Below, piece by piece: positions 39,391 through 48,605 of a DNA stretch of 64,000 nucleotides. This DNA comes from Dehalococcoidia bacterium (GTDB lineage: Bacteria; Chloroflexota; Dehalococcoidia; Lucifugimonadales; Lucifugimonadaceae). How positions within the stretch are numbered: position 1 is the first letter of the stretch; each line of letters opens with the position of its first letter. The position numbers and the translations under genes were made by a program. The notes beneath the pieces were generated by a model. It searched no databases. It saw only the letters and a program-made list of their open reading frames with translations, and had not been told where the DNA came from. The stretch is taken from contig JAPYUK010000005.1 of assembly GCA_029936155.1 (NCBI GenBank), forward strand, positions 9,441 to 73,440. The letters are read 5' to 3'.

Positions 39391-39449
39391 TTCCATTTGT
39401 TTGCAAGCTTAGGGTCACGCCAGAGCTGAGGGGTGTCTGAGTTAGATCA

Positions 39450-39487
39450 CTTCTCCCTTACCCAGCCCTCTCCCGCTGGGAGAGGGT
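39450..39487 (+). repeat. REP-like palindromic repeat copy 2
   Basis: CTTCTCCCTTACCCAGCCCTCTCCCGCTGGGAGAGGGT; 9-bp stem. Confidence 0.6.
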
Positions 39488-39512
39488 TTGCGGGTGCTGC
39501 GAGTGAACAAAC

Positions 39513-40838
39513 ATGCCTTCGATTGAATACACAAAAACGCTTCCAGTAATCGCTGAACCGGATGTTCTGGTTTGTGGGACGGGGTTGGCTGGGATTGGTG
39601 CGGCGGTGGCGGCGGCTCGGAATGGTGCCAGCGTGATGGCTGTGGATCGGATGGGATTTGCGGGTGGGTTCTTTACGAACATCATTGGGTCGGCGTTTGA
39701 TGGGTTTGTTTACGAGGAGACGGGTAAGCCGGTTGTTGGCGGGCTTGTTTTTGAGATGCTCGAACGCATGGGCGTTGTCGAACCGGGGCAGGCACCACAT
39801 CTTTCGTACAACGTAAATGGTGACTTCACGGAGGTAGAAAAACACCCTGACCGCGTGATTCCTCGCACAGATCCTGAGCTGTTCAAGAAAGCTTCGGACG
39901 ATGTGTTGATCGAGTCGGGTGTAACACCACTTTTTCACACTCAGGTCTCAGATGTGATCGTGAAGGGCGAGCGGGTCGATACGGTGATTGTGAGCAACAA
40001 GGATGGCCTCGTTGCGGTGCGACCCAAGAATGTTATTGATGCGACCGGAGATGCCGATGTTGCTGCGTGGGCGGGTTGTCCCTATGAGATGGCTGAGTCG
40101 TTGCAGCCGATGAGTCTTCACTTTCGAATCGGATTTGTCGAACTGACTTTCGAGTTGCGCAGGAAGTGTGCGGCTGTGCTGGAGAGGGCAAGAGCAGAGG
40201 GCAAGATCGGGCTTTATGGCGGTCCGTGGCCAGCTACTTTTTCGGGTAGAGATATTTATTTCAACGTGATTCGCACCCCCGGAAATGCGACGAATCCCAA
40301 CGACTGGACGAACGCTGAGATTCAGGGTCGGCGAGATGCGTGGACGATGTTCGAGCTCTGGAAAGAGGCACTTCCTGAGTTCAAAGATGCATATTTCTTC
40401 ACCAGTGGTCCGACGGCGGGATCACGTGAGTCACGACGGATCGCTGGCGACTACATGCTGACTGGCGACGACATCAGGCAGGCAAAGCGTCAGGACGATG
40501 TTATCGTTCTGGGTGCATGGCGGATCGACCGGCATCCCGAAGATGCAGCCGGGTATCACGATCAGCCGGTGGTGCCGCCGTACGATATCTCCTATCGCAC
40601 ATTGCTGCCTCAGGGGATGAGCAATTTGTGGGTGGCGGGCCGTTGCCACTCGGCAACCTCGGAGGCGCTGGCATCGAGTCGGGTTACAGCGAATTCTATG
40701 GGTATGGGTCAGGCGGCGGGTGTGGCCGCTGCTATGGCTTCCGAGACTGGAAAAGATAACCGAGGCGTGTCGATTACGGAGTTGCAGGATCGACTGGTGG
40801 CGGCAGACGTTATCCTTGATCCGGCGTCTGCAATGTAA
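39513..40838 (+). CDS. FAD-dependent oxidoreductase (FAD_oxidored / PF12831-like)
   Basis: DVLVCGTGLAGIGAAVAAARNGASVMAVDRMGFAGGFFTN; VIDATGDADVAAWAGCP; SNLWVAGRCHSATSEALASSRV. Confidence 0.88.
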   Translation: MPSIEYTKTLPVIAEPDVLVCGTGLAGIGAAVAAARNGASVMAVDRMGFAGGFFTNIIGSAFDGFVYEETGKPVVGGLVFEMLERMGVVEPGQAPHLSYNVNGDFTEVEKHPDRVIPRTDPELFKKASDDVLIESGVTPLFHTQVSDVIVKGERVDTVIVSNKDGLVAVRPKNVIDATGDADVAAWAGCPYEMAESLQPMSLHFRIGFVELTFELRRKCAAVLERARAEGKIGLYGGPWPATFSGRDIYFNVIRTPGNATNPNDWTNAEIQGRRDAWTMFELWKEALPEFKDAYFFTSGPTAGSRESRRIAGDYMLTGDDIRQAKRQDDVIVLGAWRIDRHPEDAAGYHDQPVVPPYDISYRTLLPQGMSNLWVAGRCHSATSEALASSRVTANSMGMGQAAGVAAAMASETGKDNRGVSITELQDRLVAADVILDPASAM

Positions 40839-40857
40839 TGAGGGGTTGGCCAGCTCT

Positions 40858-40894
40858 TCCTCACCCAACCCTCTCCCGCGGGGAGAGGGTTTTT
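40858..40894 (+). repeat. REP-like palindromic repeat copy 3, also terminator-like
   Basis: CTCACCCAACCCTCTCCCGCGGGGAGAGGGTTTTT; 9-bp stem then T5. Confidence 0.6.
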
Positions 40895-40909
40895 AGTAGA
40901 AACGAAAAC

Positions 40910-41407
40910 ATGACCAACGATCCGAACGAAAATTACGACGATTACGGAAAACCCGGCCTCGAGCTACCGGCACTTCCTCCGGTGATTTTTGGGGTACCAG
41001 TTTTGCTTGGTGCGATGGTTCATGTCCTGTTCTGGCGCATGGACATCATTGGTGGAGCCACCGGAGTCGTGATCGGGGTGATTATGGTTCTGCTGGGTCT
41101 CTGGATGATCTACTGGAGCTGGACAACCATGCGCAAGCACGGTGAGCACCCGGAGCCGGGTGTGTCGACTGAAACGCTGGTAGTGACGGGTCCATTCAAA
41201 CGCACTCGCAATCCGATCTACTCGGGATTTTTATTGATCGCAGCGGGTGCGGCGATTGCGTTGAACGCGATGGCGATGCTGATAGCGGTGTTCTTCGGGG
41301 TGGTTGCTCTTACGGCGCTGGTGATTCGTCGTGAGGAAGCGTATCTCGAGCAGGAGTTTGGCGAGGTTTACACGAAGTACGCGAATCGAACAGGGCGTTG
41401 GATTTAG
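40910..41407 (+). CDS. Isoprenylcysteine carboxyl methyltransferase family / PEMT-like membrane protein
   Basis: GPFKRTRNPIYSGFLLIAAGAAIALNA...REEAYLEQEFGEVYTKYANRTGRWI; ATG at 40910 chosen because 40838-40909 translates the repeat. Confidence 0.85.
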   Translation: MTNDPNENYDDYGKPGLELPALPPVIFGVPVLLGAMVHVLFWRMDIIGGATGVVIGVIMVLLGLWMIYWSWTTMRKHGEHPEPGVSTETLVVTGPFKRTRNPIYSGFLLIAAGAAIALNAMAMLIAVFFGVVALTALVIRREEAYLEQEFGEVYTKYANRTGRWI

Positions 41408-41538
41408 GTACCGCTAGCACGTTTTGGGTAGGCGTAGGTCTTGGATATGGGGGGTAACGTCTCCCGTCTAAGCCTCACCGAGGATCCCTCCGGCACGGTC
41501 GGGATATAGGTATCAAAGTGGGGTGGTGGGCTGCCAAA

Positions 41539-42753
41539 TTACTCGGCCTGTGCTGTTTGCGGCCAGAGGCGCTTGGAGATGCCGGTGCTTGGCATTGCGA
41601 TTGCGGCGGCGGCGATGGCTCCCATTCCGAGGCTAATCCACATTGCGAGATCGTAGTTGCCGTTCGTGTCGTAGATCTTTCCTGCCAGCCACACAGAACT
41701 AGATGCGCCGAAGGGCATGACCACGAACATGGTGCCGTAGATCGTTCCGAGTCTGCGAAGTCCGAATTCGTCTGAAGTCACCGTGCCAGTCAGGGAGATT
41801 ACCGATGTCCACGAAGTGCCGATTATCACGATCCCAACAATTGCCATAGGGAGGGTAGTTGCCATGAGCAGAACTGCATATCCGGCCGCTCGGAACGAGT
41901 ACGCCAGCGCCAAAAGCGGTCGACGTCCGAACTTATCAGCGAAGTATCCGAAACCCAGGCCACCCGCGAGTCCGGCGATACCCACGGTTGCAAGTGCGTA
42001 TGCGCCCTGCACGGCGGTTGTGCCAAGATCTGTCGTGTAAGCGACGAAGTGGGCATTCACGAAGCCCATTGTGTAGCCTCATATGAAGAACCCGATAGTG
42101 AGTCGCCAGAATAACCCGGTTCGGCAAGCCTGTCCTAATGACATGCCGACGTTGGGGTCGGCCGATCCCCTGCTGAGATCTGTCTCATCGTTTTCGTCGC
42201 CGTTTTCGGCTTTGTCGGCGTGTTCGCCGGGGCCGGGTCGACTTTTCAAAAGAAGAAATACCAGCGGGAGTATCAGAATGAGCAGGATTCCTGCAAGTAT
42301 CAGATAGCCCTCTCTCCAACCGATGAAGGCGACTGCGAGCGCTGCGATTGGTACCAGGGCCGTTTCGCCAGCTGCGGAGCCCGTTCCTGCAATCGACATT
42401 GCGAGTGCTCGACGCTTTGTGAACCACGCTCCGATTATTTTCGCGACTGCACCTGGTGACGCGAGCGTGAAGCCGATGCCCATGATGATGAACAGGAGGT
42501 AGACATGCCAGAGTCCCTGCACCAGCGACATCCCAGCTAGTGCTAGTCCCCCAATAAGGACACCAACTGAAGCGACGATCTTCGGGTCGTAGCGGTCGGC
42601 AAGTAGCCCGGCTACCGGTCTGAGTCCGCCGGTTGCAAGCCCTGCGATCGCGAGTGCTCCGGAGAGCGAACCTCGGGTCCAGTCGAACTCTTCGGTGACT
42701 GGTTTAAGGAACACTCCGAATGAGAATCGCGATCCTGCGCCGCCGAACAGCAT
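41539..42753 (-). pseudogene. MFS transporter interrupted by a single in-frame TGA (42079-42081)
   Basis: ORFs 42079..42753 and 41539..42069 are in the same frame (1215 nt = 405 codons): ...RLTIGFFI-TGA-GYTMGFVNAHFVAYTTDLG... Confidence 0.8.
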
Positions 42754-43004
42754 AAAGGCTGTGCCGAGAACGACGATCCAGCCGTAGTGAATATTTCTGA
42801 TCTTGCTGATGTGTTGTTACCGGTCGGTGCGAGTTGGGTTGGGGTGATGGCAGCGCAGGATAGCTGATCGATTGTGGGGGTGGGGTTCGTTTTGTGCGCG
42901 GTGGACCCGGGTCACCTGCGAATCCCGTTCCAGCACCGCGGGGTTCTGTCCCAGATGGCTTCGATGACTTTGCTCGGGACGCGGTTTAGCGGGTGGCTTC
43001 AATA

Positions 43005-43038
43005 AAAACAGGGGATGGTATTTACCATCCCCTGTTTT
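43005..43038 (-). terminator. Rho-independent terminator of the glutamine synthetase gene
   Basis: 16-bp perfect stem AAAACAGGGGATGGTA-TT-TACCATCCCCTGTTTT, with TTTTTATT on the minus strand. Confidence 0.85.
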
Positions 43039-43062
43039 GGGAGTCTTTATTGAATTCAGCTG

Positions 43063-44088
43063 CTATCTGGTAGCGGCTGAGCAGACGGTGTCGATAACCA
43101 GCTGGGCGACTACGTATGGGTCGCAGTTGGCGTTCGGTCGTCGGTCTTCGATGTAACCCTTGCCGGCCTTGTCGACCTGCCACGGGATTCGAACCGATGC
43201 ACCACGGTCGGATACACCGAATGAGAACTGGTCGAAGCGCTGAGTCTCGTGTTCACCGGTGAGTCGGAGTTCAACTCCAGCACCGTATCCCGCCATATGG
43301 AGTTCGGGCTTGCCGGGTGCTCCAAGAGATTCGGCTGCGGCCACACATGCGTCGATCGACTCGCGCATTTCAGTGGTCGAGAAGTTGGTGTGGCAACCTG
43401 CACCGTTCCAGTCGCCAGGAACCGGCTTGGGGTCGAGCGTTGCTGAAATCGGGATACCCTTAGGACCAAGGAAATCTTCGGCGATTCTGTAGAGGAGCCA
43501 TCGCGCGATCCACATTTCGTCACCGATCAGTGGTGCTGCTACCGGACCGATCTGGAACTCCCACTGTCCCGGCATAACTTCGGCGTTGATGCCTGAGATG
43601 TGTAGGCCTGCGTCGATGCAGGCTTGGAGGTGGGCGTTTACAACTTCACGACCGAAAATTTCGTCGGAGCCAACGCCACAGTAGTAGCCGCCCTGGGGTG
43701 CTGGGAAGCCGTTGTCGGGCCAACCGAGTGGGGCGAGTCCTTCGAAGAATGTGTATTCCTGCTCAAGACCAAACCATGTGTCAAGATCGCTGTACTGTTC
43801 AGCAGATGCTGCGCACTTTACACGAGTGTTCGTGGGGTGCGGCGTCATGTCGGTGAGCAAGGTTTCACACATAACGAGCTTGTTCGGTACTCCACGAATC
43901 GGGTCGTCGACGACGAGAACGGGGTTCAGCACGACGTCGGACTGGTCGCCGGACGCCTGATTGGTCGAGGATCCGTCGAATCCCCAAATTGCAGGTTCTT
44001 TACCGTCGGATAACACCTGCGCTTTTGATCGCAGCTTGGGGGTCGGCTCGGTGCCGTCAATCCAAATATATTCGGCTATGTAGGGCAT
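43063..44088 (-). CDS. Glutamine synthetase, type II (GSII)-like
   Basis: AEYIWIDGTEPTPKLRSKAQV; WGFDGSSTNQASGDQSDVVLNPV; VMPGQWEFQIG; HTNFSTTEMR; DRGASVRIPWQVDKAGKGYIEDRRPNANCDPYVVAQLV. Confidence 0.94.
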   Translation of the reverse strand: MPYIAEYIWIDGTEPTPKLRSKAQVLSDGKEPAIWGFDGSSTNQASGDQSDVVLNPVLVVDDPIRGVPNKLVMCETLLTDMTPHPTNTRVKCAASAEQYSDLDTWFGLEQEYTFFEGLAPLGWPDNGFPAPQGGYYCGVGSDEIFGREVVNAHLQACIDAGLHISGINAEVMPGQWEFQIGPVAAPLIGDEMWIARWLLYRIAEDFLGPKGIPISATLDPKPVPGDWNGAGCHTNFSTTEMRESIDACVAAAESLGAPGKPELHMAGYGAGVELRLTGEHETQRFDQFSFGVSDRGASVRIPWQVDKAGKGYIEDRRPNANCDPYVVAQLVIDTVCSAATR

Positions 44089-44367
44089 CGTTTATTTTCC
44101 TCGTACTTCGTTTCTTTACTGGCACCGTCGAGTCAGACCATTGAAATCTGATTAGCATCTCTTGTTTTTCGCAGCACGCATTTTACGTGCGCAAAGCGCA
44201 TTCGGATAGTTGGTTGCTTCTGGCAACTCATCAACCGCAAACTAAATTATCGAAAACGTGTTTCAAAGGTGTTTCAAATTCGCTAATAAACGGTAAACGT
44301 TTTGAATTAAGACGAATTACTCACGATTGAGTTCGACTCGGCGATGTTCTGGGCACATAATCGTGGC

Positions 44368-44790
44368 ATGAACCAACAACATTTCGAGCTTCTCGATGGC
44401 ACGCCAGAGGACGTTCGCGACTGGCACAAAGCTAACTCGCCGGAGCAACTGGATTTGAGAGGTGCAGACCTCTCGGGGCGTGATCTTAGCGGCCGTGATT
44501 TCACACGTGCACTTTTTGACGGGGCTGATCTTTCGGGCGCGAATCTTGATAAGGCTGTTTTTAGCGAAGCGAGTTTGCGGCGCGCTAATCTGGTCGGTGC
44601 GTCGATGAAAAAGATCACGCTTTACCGCACGAATTGCACGGGTGCCAATATTTCAGATGCAGATCTCGCGGGGGCGAACATGTATCGGTGCGTGCTGCGT
44701 GAGGCGACGATTGCTGGTGCTAATTTCAAGACAGCGGCGATTTTTAAAGTGGCGTGGCCTGAGGGTGTTGATGTGAGGGCGCACGGGTAG
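44368..44790 (+). CDS. Pentapeptide-repeat protein
   Basis: LDLRGADLSGRDLSGRDFTRALFDGADLSGANLDKAVFSEASLRRANLVGAS; ATG at 44368 preferred. Confidence 0.9.
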   Translation: MNQQHFELLDGTPEDVRDWHKANSPEQLDLRGADLSGRDLSGRDFTRALFDGADLSGANLDKAVFSEASLRRANLVGASMKKITLYRTNCTGANISDADLAGANMYRCVLREATIAGANFKTAAIFKVAWPEGVDVRAHG

Positions 44791-44818
44791 GGGTTTTGTG
44801 GGTGAGCCTTGAAATGAC

Positions 44819-44847
44819 AGTTCAGAATGATAGTAATATTCTGAACT
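44819..44847. terminator. Perfect inverted repeat between convergent genes
   Basis: AGTTCAGAAT-GATAGTAAT-ATTCTGAACT, 10-bp stem; no T-tract. Confidence 0.35.
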
Positions 44848-44858
44848 CTAGTGATCCG

Positions 44859-45875
44859 CTACCCGCCCAGGCCGCCGGTTACTCGCATTAGGGTTTCCTG
44901 AACGAGGAGTTCGTGGTCGAGTGTCCGTAGGGGATCAGATTCGCCTTTGATGTTGCGGACTAGTTCGGCGAAAGTATCGACGTAACGCGCACGATGTTCG
45001 ATCTTGACGATATTTGCTCCCTTTTTGTATTCGCCTTGATCCTCTTCGAGCGTCAGACGAATATTGTCGGCAGGTTCGAACGGCTCCATGATTGCGGAGC
45101 CTTTGGTGCCGTAAACCTCGAACCGTCGTGCCATAGGGCGTGGCTCCATCGCCGCGATGTCGACAGTTGCAATTGCACCGTCGTACTCGAACACCCCTAG
45201 AGTGTTGTCCATCACATCGCGAGTTTCTGACGTGGCGTGTTGGAAGAATCGGGTCACCTTGTTAGGGCGTCCCAAAATCCACACAACTTGATCGAGCATA
45301 TGCCCGCCCAGGTCGTACATAATTCCGCCCTTGTGGTGGGCAAGTCCTTCTCGCCCGGTGAAGACTCCTTCGGGGTTCTTTTCGGGAACCCAGGTCGACA
45401 TGTGGGCTCGAACCTGGAAGATGTGGCCGAGAAATCCGGATCGCGCCCAGTTGGCGATCCGTTCGAACCCATCGTGCTTTCTGAACATATAACCCATCTG
45501 AACGAACGTGCCCTGTTTTCGAGCCTGCTCGACGACGCGTTCGAAGCGGTGGTAGTCGTCGCCTGCTGGCTTGTCGTAGAAGGCGTGTTTGCCAGCAGCG
45601 ACAATGTCTTCAGTGAATGCAAGGCTTTCTTTGTTGCCACCTTCTGAGGCTACGCAGACCACTGTGGGATCGTCGAGAAAGTCTGAAGGGCTATCAACGA
45701 AGGGCACCCTGCCCCACGACTGATCTGAAACGTGCTCGATTTGCTGGCGGCGTTTGGGATCCGGCTCACAGACACCCACCACTTCGACCTCTGGGTGATC
45801 GAGCATGACATGAAGTACGCCTTCTGCGTGACCGTGCTTGGTTCCATACTGGGCCATTCGCATTTTTGCAGGCAT
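44859..45875 (-). CDS. Gfo/Idh/MocA family oxidoreductase
   Basis: GVCEPDPKRRQQIE; HAFYDKPAGDDYHRFERVVEQARKQGTFVQMGYMFR; GGIMYDLGGHMLDQVVWILG. Confidence 0.93.
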   Translation of the reverse strand: MPAKMRMAQYGTKHGHAEGVLHVMLDHPEVEVVGVCEPDPKRRQQIEHVSDQSWGRVPFVDSPSDFLDDPTVVCVASEGGNKESLAFTEDIVAAGKHAFYDKPAGDDYHRFERVVEQARKQGTFVQMGYMFRKHDGFERIANWARSGFLGHIFQVRAHMSTWVPEKNPEGVFTGREGLAHHKGGIMYDLGGHMLDQVVWILGRPNKVTRFFQHATSETRDVMDNTLGVFEYDGAIATVDIAAMEPRPMARRFEVYGTKGSAIMEPFEPADNIRLTLEEDQGEYKKGANIVKIEHRARYVDTFAELVRNIKGESDPLRTLDHELLVQETLMRVTGGLGG

Positions 45876-45997
45876 GAAGTTTTCTACTCCAGATTTTCAA
45901 TAAATTGCCCGTGAGCGATAGACACAGGCGGAACACATCAAACGTTGGAGCAGTCTACGCCGCGATATTCCGCAAGTTCTGTCTGGATAGGCATAGA

Positions 45998-46675
45998 TTA
46001 GGCGTTTCGGACGGCGTTGATGAACGAGCGAATGCGTTCGGGGTCTTTTATGCCGCCTATTTCGACGCCGCTTGCAACGTCGACTCCCCACGGATTGAGC
46101 TGTGCAATCGCAATTTGCACGTTCTCGGGGTTTAGCCCGCCTGCAAGGAGCACGTTTTCTCGATTGGCGATGCCTTCGGCGGCTGACCAGTCGAACGATT
46201 TACCGGATCCACCCTGCACATTCTTATCGAACCGATCGAGCAATACACCATGCTTGGCGCTGAGTAGTGGCGAGACTATTTGGTCGAGGTCTGCGGGTGT
46301 TGTGCCGTCTTTGACTCGAACCATCTTGAAGGTTGGCAGTTCTATTTTCGAAATGTAGGCAGCGTCTTCGTCACCACAAAGTTGAAGGTAGTCGAGCCCG
46401 GCTTTACGGGCGAAATCGTTTACGAAATCGGCGTCTCGGTTCAGGAACAGTCCAACGATGCCGGGGCGATTCGTGTTGTTGCTTTCCGATAGGCCGGCAC
46501 GGTATTCAGCGATTATCTGCATGCCTTCATCCAGTTGCAGCTGTCTGCGGGCGCCTTTTACGAAGTTGAATCCGAGAAAATCGGTGCCAGCGTTCGCGGC
46601 CGCGAGCGCGGCGTCAGCGCCGCGGAGGCCGCAGATCTTAATTTGGATTTTGTCCGGTTCAGATTCGATCGTCAT
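45998..46675 (-). CDS. trpF: Phosphoribosylanthranilate isomerase
   Basis: IKICGLRGADAALAAANAGTDFLGFNFV; VGLFLNRD; LQLCGDE; LLDRFDKNVQGGSGKSFDWS; LLAGGLNPENVQIAIAQLNPWGVDVASGVE. Confidence 0.96.
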   Translation of the reverse strand: MTIESEPDKIQIKICGLRGADAALAAANAGTDFLGFNFVKGARRQLQLDEGMQIIAEYRAGLSESNNTNRPGIVGLFLNRDADFVNDFARKAGLDYLQLCGDEDAAYISKIELPTFKMVRVKDGTTPADLDQIVSPLLSAKHGVLLDRFDKNVQGGSGKSFDWSAAEGIANRENVLLAGGLNPENVQIAIAQLNPWGVDVASGVEIGGIKDPERIRSFINAVRNA

Positions 46676-46678
46676 GTG

Positions 46679-47491
46679 TTAGCCGACTTCCACTGCAGCC
46701 ATTGCCTGAGCCAGTTCGCTAACGTCGCTTCCAGCTTTCATCAACGATTCGCCAATCAGTACAGCTTGCGCTCCGGCGTAGCCCATGCGTTCGACGTCGG
46801 CTGAATCCTTCATTCCGCTCTCGGCGACTCGAATGCGGTCTTCGGGAATTTTCTTGGCCAGTGTTTCGAACACTGACAGCGACGTTTTGAGTGTCTTCAG
46901 ATTCCGGTTGTTTATGCCGACGATTCGTGGGTCGACCTGCATGGCAATATCGAGTTCCGGTTCGTCGAATACTTCAACTATTAAGTCCATACCCATCGAT
47001 GTTGAAAGGGTGAATAAATCTTCGTACTGTTTGGGGTCGAGGCAGGCGATGATGAGGAGGATGCAGTCGGCTCCGGCGGCACGAGCTTCGTGGACCTGGT
47101 ACTCGTCGACGATAAAGTCTTTACGAAGAACGGGGACACGTGATGCACGGGCGATTACGGAGACTGCCGCAAGATCGTCGATCGTGCCTGAGAAGTAGTC
47201 GTACTCGGTAAGCACGGATATGGCTGCTGCACCAGCGTCGCAGTAAAGAGCTGCTCGATTGGCTGGATCGAGATCGAGATCGAGAGATCCTGCGGATGGC
47301 GAGGAACGCTTCATTTCGGCGATCAGCGAGATGCCGCTTGTTGCGCTGATTGCTCGTTGCAGGGAGAGCGGGACGCTGGAATTTTCCGCGATAGTGCGCA
47401 GCTCGGCTAGCGGGCGATTCCTTTTTGCCTGCTCGATGGTGACGAGTCGCTTTTCGACGATCTCGCCAAGTATTCCCGGTATTTCGATCAA
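46679..47491 (-). CDS. trpC: Indole-3-glycerol phosphate synthase
   Basis: LIAEMKRSSPSAGSL; VPVLRKDFIVDEYQVHEARAAGADCILLI; VGINNRNLKTLKTSL; VAESGMKDSADVERMGYAGAQAVLIGESLM. Confidence 0.97.
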   Translation of the reverse strand: MIEIPGILGEIVEKRLVTIEQAKRNRPLAELRTIAENSSVPLSLQRAISATSGISLIAEMKRSSPSAGSLDLDLDPANRAALYCDAGAAAISVLTEYDYFSGTIDDLAAVSVIARASRVPVLRKDFIVDEYQVHEARAAGADCILLIIACLDPKQYEDLFTLSTSMGMDLIVEVFDEPELDIAMQVDPRIVGINNRNLKTLKTSLSVFETLAKKIPEDRIRVAESGMKDSADVERMGYAGAQAVLIGESLMKAGSDVSELAQAMAAVEVG

Positions 47492-48534
47492 GATTGTTCC
47501 TGACTTACTATGATCAATGAGTTGAGTTTTTCTTGAGCAGCACCGGAGTCGATAGAATCCTGAGCCATTGCAGCAGCTTCCTGAAATGCAACGGCCTTAC
47601 CTGCGGCGATGAGGGCGGTTGCGGAGTTGAGTACAATCACGTTTCGCTGAGAGGTTTCAGGTGCAACGGGCGGGTTGTGTCCACCTCCGGCTCCGGAGAA
47701 AACGTCCTTAATGATTTGGGCTGAGTGTTCTATTGAGTCGGCGATTAGGTGATCTCGTTTGCCTTCCTGAAGGCCGAAATCTGCGGGTCGCGTTCGACGT
47801 CGTTTTACCCCGTCATTATTGACCTGGTAGAGCAGCGTGTGCCCTTCGACATCGACTTCATCAGCACCAGACTCAGCGTTCACGACGAGGGCGGAGTGCG
47901 TGCCGAGGATTTCAAGAGACTTGGCAATTTTCTCTGTAAAGGCAGCGTCGGAAACACCGATAACTTGCCGCATTGCGCCGGCAGGATTTGTCAGAGGGCC
48001 GAGAAAGTTGAAGATGGTGCGGATGCCGAGTTGAGGTCGGAGCGGTCCGGCGAATTTCATGGCTGGGTGGAAAGCCTGAGCGAACATAAAGCCGATTCCA
48101 GCTTCGGTGAAGCAGTTCTTTACCCCTTCCGGGCCGAGCGTAATGTCGACTCCAAGGGCTTCCAGAACGTCGGCACTCCCGGTCGATCCTGACATTGCCC
48201 TGTTGCCGTGTTTCGCCACCGGTATGCCAGCTCCCGCGACGACAAATGCCGAAGCGGTTGAGATGTTGAACCAGTCGAGTCCGCTGCCGCCGGTGCCGCA
48301 GGTATCGACCATTTCGGCATCGGTGTCAATGTGGAGCGAGACTTCCCTCATCACGCCAGCCATGCCAGCGATTTCGTACGGAGTTTCGCCTTTCATTCGC
48401 ATGGCGGTTAGGAACGCGCCGAACTGCGCCGGTGTGGCCTCGCCGGTCATTATTTCGCGCATGGCGTCGGCGGCCTGATCCTGCTCAAGATCAGTACCTT
48501 CGACTACTGTTTGTATCGCCTGTTGAATATTCAT
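47488..48534 (-). CDS. trpD: Anthranilate phosphoribosyltransferase
   Basis: VDTCGTGGSGLDWFNISTASAFVVAGAGIPVAKHGNRAMSGSTGSADVLEALG. Confidence 0.97.
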   Translation of the reverse strand: MNIQQAIQTVVEGTDLEQDQAADAMREIMTGEATPAQFGAFLTAMRMKGETPYEIAGMAGVMREVSLHIDTDAEMVDTCGTGGSGLDWFNISTASAFVVAGAGIPVAKHGNRAMSGSTGSADVLEALGVDITLGPEGVKNCFTEAGIGFMFAQAFHPAMKFAGPLRPQLGIRTIFNFLGPLTNPAGAMRQVIGVSDAAFTEKIAKSLEILGTHSALVVNAESGADEVDVEGHTLLYQVNNDGVKRRRTRPADFGLQEGKRDHLIADSIEHSAQIIKDVFSGAGGGHNPPVAPETSQRNVIVLNSATALIAAGKAVAFQEAAAMAQDSIDSGAAQEKLNSLIIVSQEQS

Positions 48535-48605
48535 TGTTTTTACTTCAGTTTGGTTCAGAGTTGGCTTGGATGATCACTTCATGCCATCGGTGCCAATAGG
48601 AGTTG

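Noticed and set aside
39447-39938. 163-aa minus-strand ORF upstream of the FAD oxidoreductase
   Set aside because: Overlaps the oxidoreductase antisense; its C-terminus (NPLPAGEGWVREK) is just translated REP-like repeat.
40838-40909. N-terminal extension MRGWPALPHPTLSRGERVFSRNEN of the methyltransferase ORF
   Set aside because: It is readthrough of the palindromic repeat; the internal ATG at 40910 is the plausible start.
42079-42081. Genome-wide reassignment of TGA (two genes carry in-frame TGA)
   Set aside because: Many intact genes in the window end in TGA at family-appropriate lengths, so TGA is a normal stop here.
43259-43320. Glutamine synthetase segment YGAGVELRLTG differing from the plant-type EGNERRLTG motif
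   Set aside because: Bacterial and animal GSII proteins vary at these positions; the flanking catalytic motifs are intact, so I do not claim inactivity.
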